18,537 nt of DNA from JACTMJ01 sp039812845 (lineage in GTDB: Bacteria > Acidobacteriota > Terriglobia > Bryobacterales > Bryobacteraceae), in assembly GCA_039812845.1 (NCBI GenBank), contig JBDIBK010000084.1:1-18537 (forward strand). The letters run 5' to 3'. Each line of letters starts with the position of its first letter. Positions within the stretch are counted from its first letter, which is position 1. Below are positions 1 to 6,837 of the stretch, in pieces. Position numbers and translations under genes: made by a program. A model generated the notes under the pieces. The model searched no databases. It saw only the letters and a program-made list of their open reading frames with translations, and was not told the DNA's origin.

Positions 1-747
1 GCCGCCATCGGCCTCCCCCGCGCCGCTTCGATCCAGCCCGAAAATCCGGACAATCCGGACAATCCCGCACACCCCAACATTCCCGCGAACCCCCTGCAAA
101 ATCAACGCGATACGGTCACGCAGACCGCCCCCATCCACCCGCTCCAATTTTCCGAAAACCCGGACAAACCAGAAAACCCCAAGTCCACCGCCCAACGACA
201 AGCTGCACCCGCAACCGCCACAGCCACAACCGCGACCGACAACGCAGCCAAAACCAAAACAACGATCACCCTAAGCCAGACCTGGCTCAGCGCCCATTTC
301 CTGCACAAGCACGAATCCAGACCCGCCTTCGAATCCCTGCTCGCCAAGCTCATCCACGCCTATGAACCCGCCACCCCAGCCGAAGAACTCCTCGTCTTCC
401 GCATCACCCAGAAAACCTGGCTCCTCCGCCGCCTGGAAACCTGGGAGCGCATCATCGCCGATTCCCGCATAGCCAAAGTCCGCAAACAGCACCCCAGCGC
501 CGCCGCCCCCGCCTGCCTCGCCCTCAGCCTCCTCGAAGCCAAGGAAACCGAGGAAACCCGCTTCCACCACCGCATCGCCGCCCAGCGCAAAGACCACGAA
601 TCCGCCCTCGACCGCCTCGAAGCCAAACTCAGCGCCTCCCAGCAGCGCCGCGAGGCCAAGGCCGAAAGGGGAGTCCTCTCTTATCTGTCCGCCGCTCTGC
701 CGAAACCGCACTCCCGCCACACCCCTGCGAGGGCGAGGCTGGCCTGA
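1..747 (+). CDS. Hypothetical protein, 5'-truncated by the window edge, C-terminal coiled coil
   Basis: Frame 1 is open from the first base to the TGA at 745-747, giving 248 residues; the start lies outside the window. The first ~85 residues are low complexity, rich in Asn, Pro, Ala and Thr (PENPDNPDNP), followed by a helical region. That region carries a motif of the form ATPAEELLVFRI...TWLLRRLETWE around residues 120-145 and then a charged coiled coil (~185-222). This layout resembles a widespread family of unnamed acidobacterial proteins whose function I do not know. Codons end almost always in C up to about base 660, unlike every other gene here, and the bias stops abruptly for the last ~28 codons, which look unrelated. 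The family match is from memory. Coding status rests on the uninterrupted frame, the codon bias and the protein-like middle segment. Confidence 0.65.
   Translation, partial: AAIGLPRAASIQPENPDNPDNPAHPNIPANPLQNQRDTVTQTAPIHPLQFSENPDKPENPKSTAQRQAAPATATATTATDNAAKTKTTITLSQTWLSAHFLHKHESRPAFESLLAKLIHAYEPATPAEELLVFRITQKTWLLRRLETWERIIADSRIAKVRKQHPSAAAPACLALSLLEAKETEETRFHHRIAAQRKDHESALDRLEAKLSASQQRREAKAERGVLSYLSAALPKPHSRHTPARARLA
43..66 (+). repeat. Short tandem repeat, 9-bp unit
   Basis: AATCCGGAC is repeated twice head to tail (43-51, 52-60), with a partial third copy starting at 61. In the frame of the surrounding gene it encodes the Asn-Pro-Asp repeats of the low-complexity N-terminal part. A related stretch (CCGGACAAACC) recurs near 152. 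Confidence 0.7.
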
Positions 748-785
748 AGGGAACCGTGAATTGGTGAGATCTGATCCGGGCGTCG

Positions 786-2852
786 CTACTGGGTACGGTC
801 TGGCTGTGCGCAAGGCCGCGGCAGCCCATCCACTCCCACGCCTGCCGGCCGAAAAACGGCCGCGTGTCCGCCGCTCGCGGGAAGGGCCAGTTTGAGAGGC
901 GCGCGGCTCTCCAGCAGACACGAACTCACCGCCACCTTCGTTCGCGGCGACATCATAGCCCCGGCGTTGCCCGCACTGGGCTCTTCGTAGAGATCCACCA
1001 CGTAGCGCTGTTTGGGGTCCAGAAACCCAAGCGGCACTTCGAGCGTGCGCGCCTCGGTGTTGTTCGCCGTTGCCAGCCACCATGCGTCGCCCTTGCGCCG
1101 GGCGATGCTGATGTACTCGCCGATCTCGCCCTTCACAACCCGCGTGTCGTCCCAAACGGTGGGGAGCTGCTCGAAGAACTTCATCTCCGGCTCGTTCTTG
1201 AAATCGGAAGGCTGGTCGTACCAGAAGACGAACTGCCAGGGGCTGTACAAAATCACGGCCAGGGCGAGCTGGTGCGGATGGGTGGTGCGAATGCGCGGCG
1301 TGTAATAGCAGATCGTGTAGTCCGCCGCGCCCGCGAGGCCGCGAGTAAAGGGCAGGGTGACGTTGTGCGTGGCGTCCGGCATCGCTTCATTGCCGAGGAT
1401 GCCTTCCTGCGTCATCAGGTTGGGCCAGGTGCGGCTCAACCCCGTGGGACGGTATTCGTCGTGGATGTCCACCATCAACTGGTGGTCGGCCGCCTTGCGC
1501 ACGGCGTCGTGAAGCCAGCGCGTCCACTGCTGGCTGCCCACGTTCACAAAGCCAAACTTCAGGCCGGCCACTCCCCAGCTCTTGTAGAGCGGAAGCAATT
1601 CGTCCAATTGCCGTTCCAGGTGGCGGCGGTTGACGTAGAGAATCACTCCCACGTCTTTGGACTTCGCATAATCGATCACCTCCTGCAGCCGCAAGCCGGC
1701 CCAGTTCGGAATCTTGCCCGTGCGGTCGGGGTCCGGCGTCACCGTGCGGGCGTCCTGCTTGTCGTCGTATTCGTGGCCGTACCAGCCCGCGTCGTATTCG
1801 ATGTATTGGATGCGGTGCTTGGCGGCAAAATCCACCAGCGCCTTGCCGCCTTTCGTCGAGAGCGTCACTTCGCGCATCACCTTGCCGGGCTTGATCCACG
1901 AAGGGTCCACGATCTTCGACGCTTCATTCAGATTGAGCGGCAGGTAGTTGTGCTCCAGCAACTGGCCGGCGCTGTTGCCAAGCAGCAGCACGCGCCAGGG
2001 CATGGCGGAAGGCACGGGAATCTCCGATGCGGAATCGAGCACCGCCCTGATGCTTGGGCTGCCGTCGGGCGCTGGCGGGGCGGGGGAGAACTTCGTGCGC
2101 GCGAAATCGTCCAGGCCCGCTTCGGCGAGCGCCCCGAACCCGCCGTCGGGGAATTCGAGCGTCAGTGGGCGTTCACAGCCCTCCTGTATCCGCTCCACGG
2201 GAACGCGCTGGTACTCGGCCTGCGCGCGATTGCTGCTCCACGCCGCCGTGCCTTTGGGAAAGGTGTAAGTGGTGGTCTCCGCGTTCACGCGGACGCCCGT
2301 CGAGACGCCGCCCTGCGGAAACAGCAGGCGCCAGGCGAGGCCTTCATTGTAGGCGCGCACTTCAATCTCAACCGCGGGCAGCGCGCCACGGCGCGGCGCA
2401 AGCTGCAACTGCATTCCTCGAAACGCGTCCGGGTAGCTGTTGCGCTCTCCGTACAGCGGCTTCCATTCGCTGTACTTGGAGTAGCGGGACGCGCGGCGGA
2501 CGATCATCTCCGAAAGCGGCGGCAGCGTGGGGGTGTCGATGCCCGGATTGATCCGCACGATCCGCGCGCCTTTTGGCCGGAGGATCTCGATCTGGGGAAG
2601 GCCAACGCGGTCCGTCCCAAGGGGCCACCGCAGGTAAACCGTATACCCGTTGTCGGGAGGAAATACGGCTTGGACGATACTGGGCGCGCTAGCACCGGGC
2701 GCTTCCTGCGCGAACGTCATTCCCGCCGTGATCGCCAGCGCCGCCGTGATCGCCAGCACCATCTTGAACGCCAGAGCCGGGGTCCATCGAATTCCAAACC
2801 CGAATTGCAGCCCCGCCCAAACGGCGAGGATCGATTCGCGAACATCTGTCAT
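786..2852 (-). CDS. Glycoside hydrolase family 97 protein, secreted (alpha-glucosidase/alpha-galactosidase family)
   Basis: The 688-residue product has the GH97 architecture: an N-terminal beta-sandwich (~60-325), a TIM-barrel (~330-580) and a C-terminal beta domain (~580-670). Recognisable motifs are EYDAGWYG (352-359), VILYVNRR (403-410), IHDEYRPTG (463-471) and TQEG (481-484). The family hydrolyses alpha-glucosides or alpha-galactosides, usually in the periplasm. A signal peptide begins at Met31 (base 2762) and runs to about AQE (48-50). Met31 may be the true start, but neither Met1 nor Met31 has a good ribosome binding site. The strand-4 position that holds the Asp nucleophile in retaining members reads KFGF (432-435), so an inverting mechanism using Glu466, Glu483 or Glu489 is likelier. 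It lies just downstream of the barrel gene and is probably cotranscribed. The substrate cannot be told from sequence. Confidence 0.9.
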   Translation of the reverse strand: MTDVRESILAVWAGLQFGFGIRWTPALAFKMVLAITAALAITAGMTFAQEAPGASAPSIVQAVFPPDNGYTVYLRWPLGTDRVGLPQIEILRPKGARIVRINPGIDTPTLPPLSEMIVRRASRYSKYSEWKPLYGERNSYPDAFRGMQLQLAPRRGALPAVEIEVRAYNEGLAWRLLFPQGGVSTGVRVNAETTTYTFPKGTAAWSSNRAQAEYQRVPVERIQEGCERPLTLEFPDGGFGALAEAGLDDFARTKFSPAPPAPDGSPSIRAVLDSASEIPVPSAMPWRVLLLGNSAGQLLEHNYLPLNLNEASKIVDPSWIKPGKVMREVTLSTKGGKALVDFAAKHRIQYIEYDAGWYGHEYDDKQDARTVTPDPDRTGKIPNWAGLRLQEVIDYAKSKDVGVILYVNRRHLERQLDELLPLYKSWGVAGLKFGFVNVGSQQWTRWLHDAVRKAADHQLMVDIHDEYRPTGLSRTWPNLMTQEGILGNEAMPDATHNVTLPFTRGLAGAADYTICYYTPRIRTTHPHQLALAVILYSPWQFVFWYDQPSDFKNEPEMKFFEQLPTVWDDTRVVKGEIGEYISIARRKGDAWWLATANNTEARTLEVPLGFLDPKQRYVVDLYEEPSAGNAGAMMSPRTKVAVSSCLLESRAPLKLALPASGGHAAVFRPAGVGVDGLPRPCAQPDRTQ
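2724..2757 (-). repeat. 18-bp period duplication inside the GH97 signal peptide
   Basis: CGCCGTGATCGCCAGC occurs at 2724-2739 and again at 2742-2757. It encodes the doubled LAITA hydrophobic core (residues 33-43) of the signal peptide, so a slippage duplication lengthened the h-region without breaking the frame. Confidence 0.75.
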
Positions 2853-2861
2853 GGTCTAAGG

Positions 2862-2917
2862 CTAGCGCGAAGCCACGCCGGAGCGGCAACCGTTCCCTCC
2901 GGCGCGCGGCTCGCTAG
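2862..2917 (-). promoter_or_regulatory. Large interrupted hairpin between the barrel gene and the GH97 gene
   Basis: Three complementary segments nest: 2862-2867 with 2912-2917 (CTAGCG/CGCTAG), 2871-2874 with 2908-2911 (AGCC/GGCT), and 2877-2883 with 2897-2903 (GCCGGAG/CTCCGGC). Together they make 17 base pairs. The structure covers the TAG stop of the barrel gene (2914-2916) and ends 9 bases before the ATG at 2852. No T-run follows, so it looks like an intercistronic stability, attenuation or translation-control element more than a plain terminator. Confidence 0.6.
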
Positions 2918-4554
2918 AACGTAAAGTTTGCTTCGAGGAATCCGAAGGCGCCATTCTTGCCGTCCGGGTAGATGTCCCTCATCACGCTCTTTCCATTGGC
3001 GTAGCCGTAGTAGCCTTCCACCGAGAACTGCTTGTGAAGCGTGATCACCGCGCCGATATCCGTCAGCGTCGCGAGTCCGCGCGCGCCCCTGGTTGCCCTG
3101 CCGGCATAGCCGAAGGTCCAGGGCTGGAAGACGCCGCCGCCGGAATACCAGAGATCGTTGCGGGAGGTCAACCGCAGCGCGTGAATCTCGCTCACGATGC
3201 TCAGCTTGGCGTGGGGGCGGAGCGTAAGCAGCGCGTAGCGGTCTTCGTTGTTCACCATGTCGTAGAAGGGGAACTTGGCGTAGGGGCGCGGCGTGGGCAT
3301 CAACTGGAAGAAGGTGTTGTGCGTGCCATCCGAAGGGTCGTCGTCCCCGGTTGTGCGCGAGTAACCGGCCCGCAGCCACGGCTTGAGCGCGGGGACCCCC
3401 TTGGGCTGAAACCCCGCCTCAAAAAGCACGGCACCCGCGCGGTGATCGGTCCGGCCCCAGGACCCGGTTTGCCCCACGCCCCAGGCGAGCAGGTCGAGCG
3501 TGCCGCCGGAGGTCTCCGCGGCGTGGATGAAATGGCCGCCGAAGCTGGCGATGTTGATGTGGTCCGTATCCGCCTGCCGGAGTGCCAGGGGCCGGTTGTC
3601 TGTCTTCAGGACATCCCGGAAATCGCCGTAGAAGACGCTGAAGACGCGGAACTCGGAAGCGCTCTTCGCAGCCGCGAAGCCGTGGGAGTAAGCGCCGTAC
3701 GCGAACGCCACGCGGTTCCAGCCCCAGCCGTCTACCTGGAACACGCCGCGCGTGGGCGTTGCGCCCACCACGGTCACATTGCTTGCCTTGCCGTTCCAGC
3801 TATAGTGCGCGCCGTCGAAACTGCGCCCCACGTGGCTCCAGCCGAACGTGCCGAGAATGCGCTGGTTCACGCGGGTGCGCTTCAGCGCGGCCAGCGTGGC
3901 GTTCTTCGGCGTGAGTTCCGTGCCGTCGATGAATTCGAAGCGCCCGAGCTTGATGCCGTGCCGCTGGCCCGCGCCCAAGTGGTGAAACTCGAGATAAGCC
4001 TGTTTGGGGAAGACCATTGCTGCGTTCCGCTTCCGGTCGTTCGCTGCGTAGTAGGAGGCTCCCAGGCCCAGTTGGCCCCGCGCGCCGGCGGCCAGCGCGT
4101 CGTCCGGCAAGCCGAGCAGGATCGGCGCCGCCAGTTCCACTTTCCAGTTGGCATGCTTTCCAGCCTGCGCAAAGCTCAGCTTGACGAGATTGCCGGAATA
4201 GCCATACGCGCTTTCGCCGCCGCTGCCGAACCAGTCCCACATCTCGAAACGGGACCGGATGCTGCCGTGAATCTCAATGGGAGCGCTCCTGCCCGCGCCG
4301 GAAGAAGCGGCGCCGGAGGCTGCCTGGGCGGGAGGGTTCGCGGTTTGCGCATGCCCTCCCGGCAGCGCGCTCAAGAGCAGGGCTCCGAGGATCGCTGTGA
4401 ATTTCCATTGAGGAGGAAGAAGGTGTTCGAGTTGTGGTAGCATTCGCGTTAATTTATCCCTTCGGCCGTTTTCGCTTAGGGCGATACGGCGGAATCGGGT
4501 GATTCGGTTCGATTTTGGATTCAGCGATGAGAAAACGTGCCGGAATCTGTGCAT
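2914..4554 (-). CDS. Outer-membrane beta-barrel, alginate-export (AlgE-like) family porin
   Basis: The 546-residue product ends in ...EANFTF, the terminal Phe typical of outer-membrane barrels. It shows alternating aromatic/polar strands throughout and family-like motifs KLGRFEFIDGTE and GTFGWSHVGRSFDG. I assign it to the alginate_exp porin-like family, whose members pass sugars or other solutes; here 'alginate' names the family, not a proven substrate. The ATG at 4554 has an excellent Shine-Dalgarno (AAGGTGAT) 7 bases upstream, but the signal peptide only starts near Met38 (base 4443: a Lys, then FTAILGALLLSALPGGHAQ). The first 37 residues are Arg-rich and unusual, so 4443 is a real alternative start. 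The gene diverges from nrfH and leads into GH97. Confidence 0.8.
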   Translation of the reverse strand: MHRFRHVFSSLNPKSNRITRFRRIALSENGRRDKLTRMLPQLEHLLPPQWKFTAILGALLLSALPGGHAQTANPPAQAASGAASSGAGRSAPIEIHGSIRSRFEMWDWFGSGGESAYGYSGNLVKLSFAQAGKHANWKVELAAPILLGLPDDALAAGARGQLGLGASYYAANDRKRNAAMVFPKQAYLEFHHLGAGQRHGIKLGRFEFIDGTELTPKNATLAALKRTRVNQRILGTFGWSHVGRSFDGAHYSWNGKASNVTVVGATPTRGVFQVDGWGWNRVAFAYGAYSHGFAAAKSASEFRVFSVFYGDFRDVLKTDNRPLALRQADTDHINIASFGGHFIHAAETSGGTLDLLAWGVGQTGSWGRTDHRAGAVLFEAGFQPKGVPALKPWLRAGYSRTTGDDDPSDGTHNTFFQLMPTPRPYAKFPFYDMVNNEDRYALLTLRPHAKLSIVSEIHALRLTSRNDLWYSGGGVFQPWTFGYAGRATRGARGLATLTDIGAVITLHKQFSVEGYYGYANGKSVMRDIYPDGKNGAFGFLEANFTF

Positions 4555-4647
4555 CTCCAAATCACCTTGATGTAGAATCTAGTAGAGTATCAGAGTACGG
4601 AAGCTGATTTTCTGAAATTGGAAAAATTCGGCAAATGGACGGCGGCG
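4555..4647. promoter_or_regulatory. Divergent control region between the barrel gene and nrfH
   Basis: This 93-bp AT-rich gap must hold both promoters. For nrfH, TAGAAT (4573-4578) is a possible -10. An FNR-like half site TTGAT (4567-4571) is followed five bases later by ATCTA (4577-4581), an imperfect partner with one extra spacer base. AGAGTA occurs twice at an 8-bp step (4584-4589, 4592-4597). On the minus strand these are two TACTCT boxes, loosely like NarL-type heptamers but with mismatches. Anaerobic or nitrite control would fit nrfHA; the sites are suggestive only. Confidence 0.35.
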
Positions 4648-5154
4648 ATGAACGAACCGGACACCAACCAACCAAAGCGCACCGACAGAACCCAGAGCGG
4701 CATCGTTGGCGCATCCATGCTCTGGATGTCCCTCGCGCTCGGCACGGGGCTGGCGATCGGCCTTGGAGTGTTTACTTTTGTTTACGCGCAGGGGGCGTCC
4801 TACATGACGAACGACCCCGCCGCCTGCGCCAACTGCCACGTCATGAACGAGCAGTATGCAGGCTGGATGAAGGGGAGCCATGCCAGCGTGGCGGTCTGCA
4901 ACGACTGTCACACGCCCGCCGGGTTCCTGCCCAAGTATTGGACGAAAGCCCAGAACGGATTCTTCCATTCGCTGGCATTCACCACCGGATGGTTTCCGGA
5001 CAACATTCAGATCCACGGCCGGAATCTCGAAATCACTCGCGAGGCTTGTTCGAAATGCCACGCCGAGATCACGGAACGGATTCAGGCAACGCGGGTGGAC
5101 AACAAGAGAGTGGATTGCATTGCCTGCCATGACCAGGTGGGACACGCGAAGTAG
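4648..5154 (+). CDS. nrfH: Cytochrome c nitrite reductase small subunit NrfH (tetraheme quinol dehydrogenase)
   Basis: NrfH anchors NrfA to the cytoplasmic membrane and passes electrons from menaquinol to it for reduction of nitrite to ammonium. From the ATG at 4648 the protein has 168 residues, the usual size. It shows one N-terminal membrane anchor (~20-50, MLWMSLALGTGLAIGLGVF) and then four c-type heme sites: CANCH (60-64), CNDCH (84-88), CSKCH (134-138) and CIACH (157-161). The first site continues as CANCHVM, with the Met that serves as the unusual heme-1 ligand in studied NrfH proteins. An in-frame TTG at 4618 would add 10 residues, but the ATG suits the family better. The nrfA ATG follows after 71 bases, and the pair is plainly an operon. 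Confidence 0.95.
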   Translation: MNEPDTNQPKRTDRTQSGIVGASMLWMSLALGTGLAIGLGVFTFVYAQGASYMTNDPAACANCHVMNEQYAGWMKGSHASVAVCNDCHTPAGFLPKYWTKAQNGFFHSLAFTTGWFPDNIQIHGRNLEITREACSKCHAEITERIQATRVDNKRVDCIACHDQVGHAK

Positions 5155-5225
5155 ATAGGGTTTTGGCTGAATTGCCGCGAGGCGGAAGCGATTTTGAGAA
5201 CGATTGCACACAGCGAGGAATGGCG

Positions 5226-6674
5226 ATGAGTGAAGACAAGGGAAAGCGGAGAGAAGGCCCCGGCTTGAACCGGATGCTGATCACCACCATGGTGCTGAGC
5301 GCCCTGGTAACGCTGGGTGTTGCGGCGCTGCTCGTGAACATCTTCGAAAGAAAGCAGGAGGCGAAGACACCCTTCGCCGAAGTGGTCAAGCTTACCGACG
5401 ATATCTCGGACCCCGCGGAATGGGGCAAGAACTTCCCGCTCCAGTACGATTCCTACAAGCGCACCGTCGATATGGTGCGGACGCGTTATGGCGGCTCGGA
5501 GGCCATGCCCATCGCGCCACCCCACGCCGACGGGCAGGTTGTGATGTCGCAGAGCAAGATCGATGAAGATCCCCGGCTCAAGACCATGTGGGCCGGTTAC
5601 GCGTTCAGCGTCGATTTCCGCGAGGAGCGCGGACATGCGTATATGCTCTTCGATCAGGCGCATACCCGCCGTGTAACCGAATTCAATCAGCCCGGAACCT
5701 GCCTCAACTGCCATGCCTCCACTTACAACATCTACAAGAAACTTGGCGACGGCGACATCATGAAGGGTTTCGACAAGATGAACGCGATGCCTTACCAGGA
5801 GGCGGCGAAACTGGCCGATCATCCTGTGAGTTGCGTGGATTGCCACCAGGCCGATTCGATGAAACTCCGCGTAACGCGCCCGGCCTTCATCGAGGGGATT
5901 CGCGCGTACAAGGCCACCCAGGGCATCGAGAATTACGATGTCAACACGATGGCGTCCGCTCAGGAGATGCGCACCTACGTGTGCGGGCAATGCCACGTCG
6001 AATACTACTTCAAGGGACCGGAGAAGCGCCTCACTTACCCGTGGCTCAAGGGAATCAAGGTGGACAACATCCTAGCCTATTACGACGAGGTCAAGTTCAA
6101 GGATTGGACGCACAAGGAAACCGGCGCTCCCGTGCTGAAGGCGCAGCATCCGGAGTTCGAAATGTACAACCAGGGCGTGCATGCCCGCAGCGGCGTGGCT
6201 TGTGCGGATTGTCACATGCCTTACCGGCGCGAGGGCGGGATGAAGGTTTCCGACCATCAGGTGCGAAGCCCCATGCTCAACATCAACCGCGCCTGCCAGG
6301 GCTGCCACCACTTCCCGGAACAGGAAATGAAGGACCGCGTGGAGCAGATTCAAACCCGCTTCTTCAACGCGCGCAACATCGCCATGGACGCGCTGATGGC
6401 CTTGATTGCCGATATCAAGGCCGCGAAGGATGCCGGCGCGACCGATGCCGAATTGGCCGCCGCGCAGGACTTCCAGCGCAAGGCGCAGTTCTATCTGGAT
6501 TTCGTCGAAGCGGAGAACTCCACCGGTTTCCACGCCCCGCAGGAATCGATGCGCGTCCTCACGGAGAGCGTCGATTTCAGCCGCAAGGGGCAGGTGGCGC
6601 TGCGCGGCGTGAAGGGATTGCGGGCGGCAACCTTCCCTGCGGCGGCGAATGTTGCCGAGGCCGCGAAGCGATAG
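5226..6674 (+). CDS. nrfA: Ammonia-forming cytochrome c nitrite reductase NrfA (pentaheme catalytic subunit)
   Basis: NrfA carries out the six-electron reduction of nitrite to ammonium outside the cytoplasmic membrane. The ATG at 5226 has GAGGA six bases upstream and yields 482 residues; an in-frame TTG at 5163 and an ATG at 5220 are less likely. An uncleaved-looking N-terminal segment (17-38) probably tethers or exports the protein. Five heme sites are present: CLNCH (159-163), CVDCH (203-207), CGQCH (253-257), CADCH (326-330) and CQGCH (357-361). CGQCHVEYYF supplies the active-site Tyr260 and a calcium ligand. KAQH (305-308) supplies further calcium ligands and the active-site His308. The first heme, which is the catalytic one by order, has CXXCH where most NrfA have CXXCK. 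A terminator follows directly. Confidence 0.96.
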   Translation: MSEDKGKRREGPGLNRMLITTMVLSALVTLGVAALLVNIFERKQEAKTPFAEVVKLTDDISDPAEWGKNFPLQYDSYKRTVDMVRTRYGGSEAMPIAPPHADGQVVMSQSKIDEDPRLKTMWAGYAFSVDFREERGHAYMLFDQAHTRRVTEFNQPGTCLNCHASTYNIYKKLGDGDIMKGFDKMNAMPYQEAAKLADHPVSCVDCHQADSMKLRVTRPAFIEGIRAYKATQGIENYDVNTMASAQEMRTYVCGQCHVEYYFKGPEKRLTYPWLKGIKVDNILAYYDEVKFKDWTHKETGAPVLKAQHPEFEMYNQGVHARSGVACADCHMPYRREGGMKVSDHQVRSPMLNINRACQGCHHFPEQEMKDRVEQIQTRFFNARNIAMDALMALIADIKAAKDAGATDAELAAAQDFQRKAQFYLDFVEAENSTGFHAPQESMRVLTESVDFSRKGQVALRGVKGLRAATFPAAANVAEAAKR

Positions 6675-6707
6675 CGGACCCGCGGATTTCAGCGTGAGGG
6701 CCTCAGC

Positions 6708-6742
6708 GCGGCGCGCACCGGAAGTACGGGCGCGCCGCTTTT
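6708..6742 (+). terminator. Rho-independent terminator after nrfA
   Basis: A perfect 9-bp stem GCGGCGCGC (6708-6716) / GCGCGCCGC (6730-6738) encloses a smaller CCG/CGG stem and a short loop, and is followed by TTTTGTCTT. It ends the nrfHA transcript and separates it from the next gene. Confidence 0.85.
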
Positions 6743-6780
6743 GTCTTCGGAGTCCGGCCTTCGGAAGCGGGCCCGCATTT

Positions 6781-6789
6781 TGATACAAT
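6781..6789 (+). promoter_or_regulatory. Extended -10 promoter of the GH172 gene
   Basis: TGATACAAT is an extended -10 (TGnTACAAT) 48 bases before the ATG at 6838, placed right after the nrfA terminator. No convincing -35 is seen (TTCGGA at 6760-6765 is poor), which fits extended -10 promoters. A strong ribosome site AGAGGAG sits nine bases before the ATG. Confidence 0.5.
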
Positions 6790-6837
6790 CGGCCGATCTT
6801 ATCCGCAAATTGGCTAATCAAAGAGGAGATTTTTACG

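Noticed and set aside
864..2924. Plus-strand open frame of 686 codons opposite the GH97 gene
   Set aside because: It is a GC-rich shadow. The minus-strand protein is a clear GH97 and the plus-strand translation is Arg/Ala/Val-rich with no domain.
3034..4440. Plus-strand open frame of 468 codons opposite the barrel gene
   Set aside because: The minus strand encodes a barrel with a signal peptide and terminal Phe, while the plus-strand translation has no recognisable motif.
786..4554. Bacteroidetes-style polysaccharide utilisation locus
   Set aside because: There is no SusC or SusD homologue and no hybrid sensor, only a barrel of another family with one GH97.
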